Assembly: GCF_000812665.2 (NCBI RefSeq)
Contig: NZ_CP014327.1
Location: 2,509,501 to 2,573,500 of the forward strand
Direction of reading: 5' to 3'
From: Falsihalocynthiibacter arcticus
GTDB lineage: Bacteria; Pseudomonadota; Alphaproteobacteria; Rhodobacterales; Rhodobacteraceae
DNA: 64,000 nt
Shown here: positions 8,555 to 17,476 of the stretch, in pieces
Layout: every line of letters starts with the position of its first letter
Numbering within the stretch: position 1 is the first letter of the stretch
Translations under genes and position numbers: made by a program
Notes under the pieces: model-generated
Seen by the model: only the letters and a program-made list of their open reading frames with translations
What the model was told of the DNA's origin: nothing
Database searches by the model: none

Positions 8555-10047
8555 GCCGTGGCTCCCAGCAGGCTCATGTAACTGGATGGGCGTGTCGTGC
8601 CGACATTGGCCTTAGGCAAATACGGGTAGAAGTCCAAATCCAATCGCGGTGGCCGCTTCTCAATACGGCATAGCACAAGGTGTTTTACGGCATCATAGCC
8701 AATAGCGCCCAGATCAATGGCATGCTGGATTGCGCCTTGCACAACGTCCATCTCGAATGTTTCCAAAAGACGTAGAACCTGAACGTATTCTCGTTTGCCC
8801 GGCTTGCCCATTCTGGCTTCGAGCAGTCGGTGCAGGGTGGCGAAGGCATCCGGTAGATTCCAACCCTGCAAAGGGGCTGCCTGATCCAAAGCCCCCACCT
8901 TCTGCTCAATCAAGGGCAGGAAGTGGAGCGGGTCAAAGATCATATCCGCGGATAGGTAGGATCGTTTGTGCCGTGCAACGATCTCGTTACCGCAGCCGAT
9001 GATAACCTCATGTACAAACCCACGCACATGAACATCGTGGTGTGCATAAGCCACCGGCACCGAGTAGTCATTGCTGCGATAGCGCACCATCGAGATCGAA
9101 GTGGCCCGTGTGTTGACATGGTCGCAGGCTTCATATTCCGCCACGGGCAACCCCATCAGCGCATCAAAATCGGATACCAAACGTTGACCTATGGTTTGGG
9201 TGTGGCCGCGCAAAGTATCGTCCTGACGTGCTAAACACTTCGCTTCCAGATGGGCGTTCAAATCATCAAAGCTGTCACAACGCGGCGCAGGGACCATGAA
9301 GTTGCGACGCGTATATCCAACCATGCCCTCAACGTTGCCTTTATCGTTTCCTCGCGCTGGTCGCCCGAACTTGTCATCGAACAGGTAATGGGATTGCAGC
9401 TCAGTGAACCGACGTGTGCGAATACGCGTTCTGTCCCCGAGTATCCGCGCAACGGCGATCTTGGTGTTGTCGTAGAGAATGGACTGCGGAATACCATCAA
9501 AGAACGCAAAGGCGGACACATGGCCGTCGCAGAATGCTTCCGTCGTCTCGGCAGGGTATCCCTTAACGAACACCGCATCAGAATGCGGTAAGCTCATTAC
9601 AAAAAAATGGATCTTGCATTCCACGCCACCAATCACGCCAAGTGTCTCACCAAAATCAACCTGCGCGTGGCCTGGCCGATGCGACAACGGTACAAACACC
9701 TCTTTAGTGCGTCGCTTTTGTTCGCGAACGTAATAGGTCACTGTCGTCAAGCTTCCCGCGTATCCGTGTTCATCCCTCAAACGCTCAAAAATACGCTTGG
9801 CGGTGTGGCGCTGCTTTTTGATCAGGGCCTTATCTGTACGCAGTATATCATCGATGACACCGACATAATCATCAAGCGTTGGACGACGCGGGGCTTCTGA
9901 ACGCCGATAACCAGGAGGGAGTTCATGCCGCAACATCTTGGCTATCGTTTTGCGATCCTTGTTGAAATAACGCGCCGCTTCTCGAGCAGACATCCCGTCC
10001 TTCAAACAAGCACGGCGCACACGATTATAAATATCCACAGAATACAT
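8551..10047 (-). CDS. istA: IS21 transposase IstA
   Basis: 498-residue DDE transposase. The N-terminal helix-turn-helix (GMSAREAARYFNKDRKTIAK) is followed by an integrase catalytic core with the first Asp in HAQVDFGE, the second in SILYDNTKIA and a Glu in GNDKGNVEGMVGYTRR. The C-terminal domain is of the usual IS21 type. It appears full length and intact. It is translated just before istB and forms with it a single leftward operon inside the element at 7640-10153. Confidence 0.93.
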   Translation of the reverse strand: MYSVDIYNRVRRACLKDGMSAREAARYFNKDRKTIAKMLRHELPPGYRRSEAPRRPTLDDYVGVIDDILRTDKALIKKQRHTAKRIFERLRDEHGYAGSLTTVTYYVREQKRRTKEVFVPLSHRPGHAQVDFGETLGVIGGVECKIHFFVMSLPHSDAVFVKGYPAETTEAFCDGHVSAFAFFDGIPQSILYDNTKIAVARILGDRTRIRTRRFTELQSHYLFDDKFGRPARGNDKGNVEGMVGYTRRNFMVPAPRCDSFDDLNAHLEAKCLARQDDTLRGHTQTIGQRLVSDFDALMGLPVAEYEACDHVNTRATSISMVRYRSNDYSVPVAYAHHDVHVRGFVHEVIIGCGNEIVARHKRSYLSADMIFDPLHFLPLIEQKVGALDQAAPLQGWNLPDAFATLHRLLEARMGKPGKREYVQVLRLLETFEMDVVQGAIQHAIDLGAIGYDAVKHLVLCRIEKRPPRLDLDFYPYLPKANVGTTRPSSYMSLLGATA

Positions 10048-10438
10048 CTCCCGCCCTCCGAATAAACGAAGGACACAAACTGGCGGATTTTTACTCCGCT
10101 ACAACTGCGATACGCAGCCGCTTCTGTGGCCCATTATTGCTCCGCGTTTTACACAGGCCACAAATTTAACTGCTGTTCACCAGCAGCTTAAGGATCGGTC
10201 TCTTGCGTCAATATATTCTCCGGCTAGGGTCGGGGAAAGCTGCTGCATGGTGCTCTGGGCTCCCGCGATGTACTTCCGATAGATTGGCTTAGCCAAAATG
10301 AATGACGCATTATGGGCGGTATGATAGTGTTTGCTTTTAAGGCAAGGGCCACAACGGGGAGATAGGGCCGCCTGTATCCTGTCACCTTACGCACATGTAA
10401 ATCATCGTTTAATCTGAATTTTGTTCAAGCCTGTGAAA

Positions 10439-11249
10439 GGCATCGTCAAGTTGTCGGCGATCTTCGCTACGAAAGCCCGGGTTCCGAGTCTCAAGCAGCC
10501 TTCAGTTTACGCGTGATGTCGTCCCAGAACCAATGTGCGTCGGCTCGAGTCGGACGGTAGGCAGCGGCTGAAAGTGTATGGCGGCGCGGACGGAAGATGG
10601 TTTGGACCTGATCATGAACGGAAAGAAATCGCTGGGCTTGTCTCGGCGATTTGAACCTCCCCATAATCTTTTCTCGCCGTCGTGTGGGGCGATGTGACCC
10701 TTCGGATCGATTGTTAAGCCCTTTGTGGCTGCGGTGCTCTATTCTCGAAGCAAGCTCCTTCAAGGCGGCGCCATAGCTTCGGAGTTTATCGGTGACGATC
10801 ACCCGTGGCTCGCCAAATGCCTTGAATAGCTTGCGGAAAAATTGGCTTGCAGCCCGTTTACTGCGCCGGAATTGACGAGGATGTCCAGCACATCGCCTCG
10901 ACTATCAACCGCTCGCCACAGCCAATATTTCTTGCTGTTTATCGGAAGGACGACTTCGTCCAAGTGCCATTTGTCCGCAGCTTTGGGTCGATCTCGGCGG
11001 ATCACTCTGGTATATTGTGACCCAAACTTGGCAACCCAAGCGCGGATGGCCTCGTAGCTGACCACAACGCCCCGCGCGGCCAAAAAGTCTTCGACATCGC
11101 GCAAACTCATGGGAAATCGGTGATAGGTCCAGACGGCGTATGCGATAATCTCAGGTGGGAAACGATGGCCTAAAAAGGCGCCGGATTGCTTGGGCTTGGT
11201 CATAAGGATACCTACCGCTAAGGGTGTTGCCCCGCAACTTGACGACGCC
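10439..11249 (-). mobile_element. IS6-family insertion sequence (transposase frameshifted)
   Basis: The left end GGCATCGTCAAGTTG (10439-10453) is an inverted match (14 of 15) to CAACTTGACGACGCC (11235-11249). The 811-bp size between these ends is normal for IS6 elements. I see no 8-bp target duplication. The single transposase gene is split by a frameshift, so the copy is probably inactive unless the break is a sequence error. Confidence 0.65.
10491..11203 (-). pseudogene. IS6-family transposase, frameshifted
   Basis: The first part (from ATG 11203) has the IS6 N-terminus FRxxxFPPEIIAYAVWTYHRF-like block and the DDE first Asp in DKWHLDEVVLPI. After VDSRGDVLDILVNS at about 10868 the frame is lost. 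The +1 frame continues RRSKRAASQFFRKLFKAFGE and then MIVTDKLRSYGAALKE, ending RKLKAA at 10491. Adding one base in the CC at 10868-10869 gives 237 residues, the normal IS6 size. Confidence 0.85.
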
Positions 11250-11403
11250 ACAGCCATTTCTCGATGCTGCGGCCCGTCATTGCGACCATTCGGGCTGAGT
11301 GCAGCATTTTAAGGTGCAAGATGTCGGTCAGCGGACAAAGTGAGCTTTTGCTGTGACTGCGCCAATGACTGGTTTGGCGATTTCAGGATTTATGTCTTGA
11401 GAT

Positions 11404-11425
11404 TTGTTACTTTATAAAATAATAA
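11404..11425 (+). promoter_or_regulatory. Candidate Zur operator upstream of zur-zrg operon
   Basis: TTGTTAC - TTTATAAA - ATAATAA is an imperfect 22-bp palindrome 26 bases before the zur start codon. It has the same 7-8-7 layout as the operator upstream of zinT at 23836 (TTGTTAT - GTTATATC - ATAACAT). The AT-rich palindrome with GTTAY/RTAAC arms is like known Zur boxes of proteobacteria. It would give zinc-dependent autoregulation of the operon. Confidence 0.7.
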
Positions 11426-11450
11426 ATTCCTAAAAGAAGGAGTTCAGTAT

Positions 11451-11837
11451 ATGAGAAAGCGCGCGGCGGCCCGACAAACGGATGTTTTGAGTGTGTTGAA
11501 AGAATGCGACAGACCGATGACTGCGTACCAAATCCTTGAACGACTTCAGGTCAGTGAGCCGGATATTGCGCCGCCTACGGTCTATCGCACGCTCTCGGCT
11601 TTGACTGATCAAGGACGCGCGCACCGTCTCGAATCCATCAAGGCCTTTGTGCCATGTCGCTGTAGCCACGTCGAAAGTTTGCCTGTCTTGGCTATCTGCG
11701 AAGACTGCGGGTCAGTTGATGAACATGACGGGAGCGATCTGCTGCCGAAACTCACAGCATTGACCGATCAAAACGCCTTCCATGCGGTGCGGCACATCGT
11801 TGAAATTCACGGGCTGTGCGGCACCTGCGCAGCCTGA
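11451..11837 (+). CDS. zur: Zur-type Fur-family zinc repressor
   Basis: 128 residues: N-terminal winged helix (QTDVLSVLKECDRPMTAYQI, then PPTVYRTLSALTDQGRAHRL) and a C-terminal metal-binding/dimer domain with CRCSHVE, CEDCGSVDEHD and the final CGTCAA, i.e. the two Cys pairs that hold the structural zinc in Fur/Zur proteins. GAAGGAG precedes the ATG. It is followed by the zinc-uptake genes zrgA and ABC components, which identifies it as Zur rather than Fur, PerR or Irr. With zinc it should repress its own operon and zinT-zigA through the operators at 11404 and 23836. Confidence 0.9.
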   Translation: MRKRAAARQTDVLSVLKECDRPMTAYQILERLQVSEPDIAPPTVYRTLSALTDQGRAHRLESIKAFVPCRCSHVESLPVLAICEDCGSVDEHDGSDLLPKLTALTDQNAFHAVRHIVEIHGLCGTCAA

Positions 11838-11868
11838 TCCATTTTTACCAAACCATATTGGAAGTATC

Positions 11869-12495
11869 ATGAAACAAACATTCCCCCTTATTGCACTTGT
11901 CGCTGCTTTCCCTGCCTTTGCAGAGGACGCACGCCAACTTGACGCCCATGAACATGGCGTTGGAACGCTTAATATCGCGATAGAAGGCACGACCGTCGCG
12001 ATGGCGTTCGAAGCACCCGGTGCTGATATTGTTGGGTTCGAGTATGCAGCGACAAGTGATGCCGATCAGTCCGCGATTGATGCGGCAGTAGCTATACTCG
12101 GTTCGCCGCTTGATTTGTTCGTTATGAGCGCAGCGGCAGGTTGCACTGTTGTCGAGGCGCTTGCTGAACTCGAAAGTGAAGACGGGCATGGGGAGCACGG
12201 TGACGAGCATCAAGATGATCACGCCGACGAGGAGCATGAAGATCATGCAGAAGAGCATCACCAGGATGAGGCCCATGAAGATCACGCAGACCATGCTGAC
12301 GAAGCGGGACACACAGAATTCCATGCAGAATATGCGCTGAACTGCGAAAGTCCTGATGCGTTGACCGAGATCACTTTCGCCTATTTTGAAACCTTCCCAA
12401 ATGCACAAGAAGTTGAAGTGCAGATGATCACCGCATCCGGTGCGCAAGCATTCGAAGTAGAACGTGACGCGCCCGTTTTGGATTTGGGGCGTTGA
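11869..12495 (+). CDS. zrgA: ZrgA-like periplasmic zinc-binding protein (DUF2796)
   Basis: 208 residues with a Sec signal peptide (MKQTFPLIALVAAFPAFAED, cleavage near residue 18), then the DUF2796 start LDAHEHGVGTLNIAIEG. Between about residues 104 and 150 there is an extremely His/Asp/Glu-rich stretch suited to zinc capture, followed by HTEFHAEYALNCESPDAL and a C-terminal beta domain. The family member ZrgA of Vibrio cholerae is the zinc-binding part of the ZrgABCDE import system. I choose the ATG at 11869 because the signal peptide begins there. The stop directly abuts the ABC ATPase start, so the genes are co-transcribed. Confidence 0.88.
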   Translation: MKQTFPLIALVAAFPAFAEDARQLDAHEHGVGTLNIAIEGTTVAMAFEAPGADIVGFEYAATSDADQSAIDAAVAILGSPLDLFVMSAAAGCTVVEALAELESEDGHGEHGDEHQDDHADEEHEDHAEEHHQDEAHEDHADHADEAGHTEFHAEYALNCESPDALTEITFAYFETFPNAQEVEVQMITASGAQAFEVERDAPVLDLGR

Positions 12496-13197
12496 ATGCA
12501 AGACGCTGATCCGATACTCGAAATCACTGACGTTGCCTATCGTTGGCCGGGGCGGGCTGGGTTTTCTCTAACGGTCCCGCACGTCGCGGTTGCGGTGGGC
12601 GAGTCTGTGTTGCTGCTCGGCGAGAGTGGGTCTGGAAAATCGACGTTTTTGTCGTTGATCTGTGGCACAATCCTGCCGGAGCGTGGCAAGGTTGATATTG
12701 CGGGGGTGGACATCACCGCATTGTCTGGCGGCGCGCGCGATAAAGTCCGGGCCGAACAGATCGGTGTGATTTTTCAGCAGTTTAATTTGCTGCCTTTTGG
12801 GTCTGTGATGGACAACATTCTGCTCCCGCTCCGTTTCGCTCCCGCGCGACGCAAGCGTGCTGGTAACGCGACGGTAGAGGCTTCACATCTGTGTTCTGCG
12901 CTTGGTTTGCCTGCCGGCGTTACCAGTGCGAAAGCCACGGCGCTAAGTGTTGGCCAACAACAACGCGTGGCAGTTGCACGTGCATTGATCGGGCAACCGC
13001 CGCTGATCATCGCGGATGAACCCACCTCGGCCCTCGACGCAAATAGTCAGATCGCCTTTCTTGACCTGCTGTTTGAACAAACGACAACGCACAACACGTC
13101 GCTCCTGATGGTCAGCCATGATCCGCGACTGGGCGAACGCTTTGATAGGGTGATCCGCATGGAAGACATCGCGCAGATCGAAAGGGTGGCGGCATGA
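12496..13197 (+). CDS. ABC transporter ATP-binding protein of Zrg zinc system
   Basis: 233 residues. Walker A GESGSGKSTFL is near 42-52, the Q loop IFQQFNLLPFG near 93, the signature LSVGQQQRVAVARAL near 152 and Walker B PLIIADEPTSALDAN near 172. The sequence belongs to the LolD/MacB-like subfamily, whose partners are FtsX-type permeases. It follows zrgA without a gap and overlaps the permease by 4 bases. In the Vibrio zrg locus an equivalent pair is required for zinc uptake; the mechanism is not that of classic ZnuABC. Confidence 0.85.
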   Translation: MQDADPILEITDVAYRWPGRAGFSLTVPHVAVAVGESVLLLGESGSGKSTFLSLICGTILPERGKVDIAGVDITALSGGARDKVRAEQIGVIFQQFNLLPFGSVMDNILLPLRFAPARRKRAGNATVEASHLCSALGLPAGVTSAKATALSVGQQQRVAVARALIGQPPLIIADEPTSALDANSQIAFLDLLFEQTTTHNTSLLMVSHDPRLGERFDRVIRMEDIAQIERVAA

Positions 13198-14444
13198 TCT
13201 TGCGCCTTGCTATTGCCTCGCTCTTCGCACGTGCGCTGACCGTCGCCATGACCATCCTTGCCATCGCCTTATCGGTGGCGCTATTTCTTGGTGTCGAAAA
13301 GGTGCGGACGGGGGCCAAGGCCAGCTTTTCCGACACAATATCCGGCACCGATTTAATTGTCGGAGCACGATCAGGGTCTGTGCAATTACTCCTTTATTCC
13401 GTTTTTCGCATCGGCAATGCGACCAACAACGTGACATGGGAAAGTTATCAGGACATCGCGGCGCGACCAGATGTTGACTGGATTGTGCCGATTTCACTGG
13501 GAGACAGCCATCGCCAGTTTCGCGTGATGGGCACGACCCAGGCCTTTTTCGAACATTACAAATATCGCCAAGGCAGATCATTGGCGGTGTCCGACGGCGC
13601 CATCATGGATGACCTGTTTGATGCGGTAATCGGTGCCGACGTTGCTGCAACACTGGGATATCACGTTGGTGATCCGATTATCGTCGCCCACGGCCTCGCG
13701 TCCTTCACCGAACATAAGGATCAGCCGTTCCGCGTGTCGGGTATTTTGGAAAAGACGGGCACGCCCGTTGACCGCACCGTCATCGTCAGTATGGAAGCGA
13801 TTGAGGCTATCCACGTGGATTGGCAAAGCGGCGCACAGGCCCCCGGCAAGTCGACACCCGCGGATGTGATCCGCGAAATGGAACTCACGCCCAAGGCGAT
13901 AACTGCCGCCCTTGTCGGCGTCGAAAGCCCCCTACAGACCTTTGCTTTGCAACGCGCCATTAATGAATACAAGGAAGAGCCTCTCCTCGCGATATTGCCT
14001 GGCGTTGCCTTGCAAGAACTCTGGGGTATTGTTGGCATTGCGGAAACGGCGCTCCTCGCGGTGTCCGCAATGGTGGTTGTCACGGCCCTCATCGGCATGA
14101 TGGCCACCATTTTTTCCAGCCTGAACGAACGCCGCCGCGAGATGGCGATTTTTCGGGCCATGGGCGCGCGGCCTTTCACGATTCTGAGCATGCTTGTCTT
14201 GGAGGCCATGGTGATGGCGGCGGTTGGTGCATTGCTTGGATTGGTGCTCTTGTACGTTGGGTTGATCATCACACAGCCGATCCTCGATAGCGCCTTTGGC
14301 CTTTGGCTGCCGATTGATGCGCCCATGATGCGGGAGTTTTGGGTTATCATTGGAGTGATTTTTGCTGGCGCAATCGTGAGCCTCGTGCCAGCATTACGGG
14401 CTTACAGGATGTCTGTAGCTGATGGTATGATGGTAAACACGTGA
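13194..14444 (+). CDS. FtsX/MacB-like ABC permease of Zrg zinc system
   Basis: 416 residues. One N-terminal membrane helix (about 10-32), a large periplasmic domain (about 40-270) and three C-terminal helices (about 285-310, 335-365, 380-405) make the MacB/LolC topology. The ERRREMAIFRAMGA motif typical of FtsX-family coupling helices is present, and so is the closing PALRAYRMSVADGM. It begins within the ATPase stop codon (ATGA overlap). Its role with zrgA and the DUF3299 proteins is inferred from the conserved gene order known from Vibrio. Confidence 0.85.
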   Translation: MILRLAIASLFARALTVAMTILAIALSVALFLGVEKVRTGAKASFSDTISGTDLIVGARSGSVQLLLYSVFRIGNATNNVTWESYQDIAARPDVDWIVPISLGDSHRQFRVMGTTQAFFEHYKYRQGRSLAVSDGAIMDDLFDAVIGADVAATLGYHVGDPIIVAHGLASFTEHKDQPFRVSGILEKTGTPVDRTVIVSMEAIEAIHVDWQSGAQAPGKSTPADVIREMELTPKAITAALVGVESPLQTFALQRAINEYKEEPLLAILPGVALQELWGIVGIAETALLAVSAMVVVTALIGMMATIFSSLNERRREMAIFRAMGARPFTILSMLVLEAMVMAAVGALLGLVLLYVGLIITQPILDSAFGLWLPIDAPMMREFWVIIGVIFAGAIVSLVPALRAYRMSVADGMMVNT

Positions 14445-14466
14445 TGCTAAGAATGAGGTGGATACA

Positions 14467-14967
14467 ATGCTAAATCGCAGAAAAACTCTTATGCTACTGT
14501 CGGGTACGGCCGTTACACCCAAGATAGCATTTGCGGCAACACCAAGGGAAATCACGTGGGAAGACCTTCTTCCGCCAGGGCTGCCGTATTCAGAAATCGT
14601 TGACATGGGCGAAATGGACTGGGAAAACGATGTCTGGACCCCAATCTACGATGCAAATGCGATCAAGCTTAACGAAGAGCTTAACGGGGCATATATCAAG
14701 ATGCCGGGGTTCATCATTCCCTTTGAGACGAGCGCGGAAGGTGTGACCAATTTCATGCTCGTGCCCTACCTCGGCGCATGCATCCACACACCACCGCCGC
14801 CCGCAAACCAGCTTGTGATGGTCGACACCGCACAGCCATGGCCGGGAGATCAACTTTGGGATCCTGTCTGGGTCACGGGTACGATGAGTACGCAATTGCA
14901 ATCCACAAGCCTTGGCCAGACAGGATATTCCATCGAGGCCGATGATATGGAAGTCTACGAATGGTGA
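14467..14967 (+). CDS. DUF3299 protein, copy 1 (ZrgE-like)
   Basis: 166 residues. ATG 14467 follows GAGGTGG; an in-frame GTG at 14458 is less likely. The N-terminus has a Tat-like RRKTLMLLSG signal, so export is expected. The DUF3299 core includes LNGAYIKMPGFIIPFE, FMLVPYLGACIHTPPPPANQ and the closing STSLGQTGYSIEADDMEVYEW. DUF3299 proteins are the last members of the Vibrio zrg zinc operon; their biochemical role is unknown, though the conserved Cys-Ile-His motif could bind metal. It overlaps the next gene by 7 bases. Confidence 0.85.
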   Translation: MLNRRKTLMLLSGTAVTPKIAFAATPREITWEDLLPPGLPYSEIVDMGEMDWENDVWTPIYDANAIKLNEELNGAYIKMPGFIIPFETSAEGVTNFMLVPYLGACIHTPPPPANQLVMVDTAQPWPGDQLWDPVWVTGTMSTQLQSTSLGQTGYSIEADDMEVYEW

Positions 14968-15470
14968 ACCGTCATTTGCAGCGCCGTGCGCTTCTCGCAG
15001 GTATGGCAGCGGCAACACTTGTGCCCAGTATGGCACGCGCCGAGGAGTACATCGACCTTGATTGGGAAGACTTGCTGCCAGACGAGCAATCAACCATTCC
15101 AAACGCGTTGCTCAGCTCGCTGGCCCATGACGAAAGGGCGCCGCTAACAAGCCAACAGCCTGAGTCAAGCGGCGTCAGAACCGAGTGGAACGGCCAAATT
15201 GTCCGCCTTCCTGGGTTCATCGTCCCTATAGATTATACGGGTACGGGCGTTACTGCATTTATCTTGGTGCCTTACGTGGGTGCCTGCGTCCACGTCCCGC
15301 CGCCGCCAGCAAACCAACTTGTCTTTGTCACGACACCGATGCCTTATGAAAGCAGTGGCCTGTTCGAACCAGTTAATGTCATTGGCATGTTTGGCGTGTC
15401 ATCCATGAGTACGCATCTTGCAGAAATCGGGTACGCATTGTCGGCGGACAAGATTGAGCCGTATCGCTAA
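14961..15470 (+). CDS. DUF3299 protein, copy 2
   Basis: 169 residues, a clear paralogue of the preceding gene: DLDWEDLLPDEQS versus EITWEDLLPPGLP, LPGFIVPIDYTGTGVTAFIL versus the equivalent block, and LVPYVGACVHVPPPPANQLV. It carries the same Tat-like start (QRRALLAGMAAATLVPSMARA). It begins inside the end of copy 1. Sequence divergence between the copies is considerable, so the duplication is not recent; they may form a heteromer at the membrane. It is the last gene of the zinc operon; I see no strong intrinsic terminator after it. Confidence 0.85.
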   Translation: MVNRHLQRRALLAGMAAATLVPSMARAEEYIDLDWEDLLPDEQSTIPNALLSSLAHDERAPLTSQQPESSGVRTEWNGQIVRLPGFIVPIDYTGTGVTAFILVPYVGACVHVPPPPANQLVFVTTPMPYESSGLFEPVNVIGMFGVSSMSTHLAEIGYALSADKIEPYR

Positions 15471-15542
15471 TAGCGATGGTGACGCGCGCTATTTGGAAGC
15501 GATACGTTGGGTGGGTAAGCTGGGCAGGGTGTCGGCGCTCTA

Positions 15543-15581
15543 TACAAAGGCAAGTATTTATCAAGCCGAGCTCCCGCAACC
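15543..15581 (+). repeat. 39-bp direct repeat, copy 1
   Basis: TACAAAGGCAAGTATTTATC (15543-15562) followed by AAGCCGAGCTCCCGCAACC matches 24039-24077 at 38 of 39 positions in the same orientation. The end (GAGCTCCCGCAACC) resembles the 3' end of initiator tRNA genes. The remainder of 15582-16231 shows nothing I can identify. Confidence 0.8.
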
Positions 15582-16231
15582 AAAATAATCAAATAAGTAT
15601 TGTGCATTAAATGCTCTTTTTTCAAAACCGTTTTGCACCAAAATAGAACATCGTCCCTATCTCATCCCGAAAACGAAAGAAGGCGGCAATGCGTTAGCGT
15701 GCCACCCTCAGATCAGTTAACGCACGTGCAGGTACATACTGATGAACCATCTATTAGATAAATCCGCATAAACATACAATAATAGCTTTGAACTCTGTTT
15801 CCGCAGCGTATCATTTCTACACCTAATTGCGGCGATCGAATCTTCCAAACAAACCACCAGAGGACGTGAACAGACTCGGCACGCGAGGGAAATGCGTTTG
15901 AAGCTGGAGACCACACTACGGCTGATTAACACTTCCTATGTCTGTAAATTCTGCATTTTTGGCAAGCATCAACGCAGTGATACGATTGTCGCAAGCGAAA
16001 ATGTATTGGAAACAGCCGTCCATCCCTTGAGGGTAATCGAAGTCGCAGGGGAGGGTTGTCGGCTTGCGACTCGGTACGCAAGAGAATTAGGACTGAGAGC
16101 GAAAGGTGTGCAACAACGCAAAATAAGTCAATTTGGGCATACTCGAACAACGCGACCCTTGGTAAGACGGGTTTCAACACTAGTGAATTCAGACCCCATT
16201 GAAACACTAGTTCAGACGCAAGAGGAACGAA
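15582..16231. other. Intergenic 650 bp without identifiable gene
   Basis: AT-rich between 15582 and 15660, then unremarkable. An open frame from 15892 on the plus strand runs into the amidohydrolase gene in another frame and does not look like a protein. No terminator, tRNA or clear promoter was found. Confidence 0.5.
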
Positions 16232-17476
16232 ATGAAAGCCGTGAAAATTCCCCATATCGACACAAAAAAGGTCGAGGAAATGATTTTGGCCTTGGGCGCG
16301 ATTGGCGCGCATTCTGGAACGGGTGTCTGGCGGACAGTGTATTCAAACGAATGGGTGGCAGCCCAAAACCTCGTAGCGGATTGGAGCCGGGCGGAGGGTC
16401 TTGATGTTCGATTTGATGCTGTGGGCAACCTTTGGGGACGGGTTGATGGCGTCGACGGTGGGAAAATCATCGTTTCCGGATCTCACATTGACAGTCAATG
16501 TCCGGGTGGGCGTTACGATGGAGCACTTGGCGTCGTGGCGGCTCTCGTTGCAATCGCCGCTTTGAAAGCTGAGTTTGGTTCACCTCGAAAGCCACTGGAA
16601 TTCGTGTCGTTTTGCGAAGAAGAAGGCAGCCGGTTTCCAACCGCTGGGTTTTGGGGATCGCGGGCAATCGTCGGACGAGTGACGCCGCAAGATTGCGACA
16701 CCGTTTTAGAAGCAACAGGCGATAGTATTGGCAGCACCATGGCTGCAATCGGCTTTAATCCGGCGCGTATCGCTGAGGCTGCGCGCAATGATATCGAGGC
16801 TTTTGTCGAACTCCATATCGAGCAAGGCCCCATCCTAGAGGATGCGAATTTGCCAGTGGCAATTGTGGATGCAATTACTCACATTCGACAAACTAAGGTC
16901 ACGCTGACAGGGCAGTCCAACCATGCCGGTGCTTTTCCCATGGATATACGCTGCGATCCTATGGCGGGGTTCGCTGAAGTCGTCACATCGGTGATCGATC
17001 ACGCTCATACTCTTGGGCGCCCCGCGGTCACGACCATCGGGCAATGCATACCAGGCCCGAATAGTGCCGCGATCATTCCACGTTCAGTGACCTTTACCAT
17101 TGATGCCCGTCATCCGAATCCAGAAGCGGCTGCCCTTCTTTATCAGACACACGATAGAATGTTGTCTGAGATTGCGACGAGACGAGGCCTTACTTTGGAG
17201 ACGCAAATCCTAATTGATCATCCCGCGTGCCCAAGCGATCCAGACCTTCTTTCCGCGCTTGGTCGGGCAGCAGACTCCGCCGGTGTTGCAACCATGCACA
17301 TGGCTAGCGGGGCAGGTCACGATGCGCAACAAATGGCTAAAATCTGTCCGATTGCAATGATCTTCGTGCGTAGCAAAGACGGGCGTAGCCACACGCCGGA
17401 AGAGTTTTCGACCATTGAAGACATCGTGGCGGGCATCAAAGTTCTCGCTGGTGCCTTATACGAGCTCGCCTATTAA
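16232..17476 (+). CDS. M20-family amidohydrolase (N-carbamoyl amino acid hydrolase / allantoate type)
   Basis: 414 residues, metal-dependent hydrolase of the hydantoinase/carbamoylase amidase family. Metal-ligand motifs: GSHIDSQCPGGRYDGALGV (His, Asp), EEEGSRFPTAGFWGSRAI (Glu pair), HIEQGPILED, and GQSNHAGAFPMDIRCDPM from the dimerisation domain. Near the end come ASGAGHDAQQMAKICPIAM and HTPEEFS, also standard. AGAGGAACGAA precedes the ATG. Substrate (N-carbamoyl amino acid, allantoate or ureidoglycolate) cannot be decided from sequence. It stands alone; neighbours give no pathway clue. Confidence 0.88.
   Translation: MKAVKIPHIDTKKVEEMILALGAIGAHSGTGVWRTVYSNEWVAAQNLVADWSRAEGLDVRFDAVGNLWGRVDGVDGGKIIVSGSHIDSQCPGGRYDGALGVVAALVAIAALKAEFGSPRKPLEFVSFCEEEGSRFPTAGFWGSRAIVGRVTPQDCDTVLEATGDSIGSTMAAIGFNPARIAEAARNDIEAFVELHIEQGPILEDANLPVAIVDAITHIRQTKVTLTGQSNHAGAFPMDIRCDPMAGFAEVVTSVIDHAHTLGRPAVTTIGQCIPGPNSAAIIPRSVTFTIDARHPNPEAAALLYQTHDRMLSEIATRRGLTLETQILIDHPACPSDPDLLSALGRAADSAGVATMHMASGAGHDAQQMAKICPIAMIFVRSKDGRSHTPEEFSTIEDIVAGIKVLAGALYELAY

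Larger units (their letters stand above)
7640..10153 (-). mobile_element. IS21-family insertion sequence
   Basis: The left end (TGTCAATCGCAGTG from 7640) and the right end read inward from 10153 (TGTAAAACGCGGAG) match at about 20 of 27 positions. Both contain inner repeats (GCGGCGTAAAATTGGTCCA on the left, GCGGAGTAAAAATCCGCCA on the right), the usual multiple terminal repeats of IS21 elements. The interior carries istA and istB with a 4-base overlap. At 2514 bp the size is typical. I could not find a clear target duplication. The sequence 10154-10438 between this IS and the next holds nothing I can identify. Confidence 0.8.

Noticed and set aside
15892-16404. 170-codon frame before the amidohydrolase
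   Set aside because: It overlaps the amidohydrolase gene, which has clear metal motifs and its own ribosome site; the frame itself resembles nothing.
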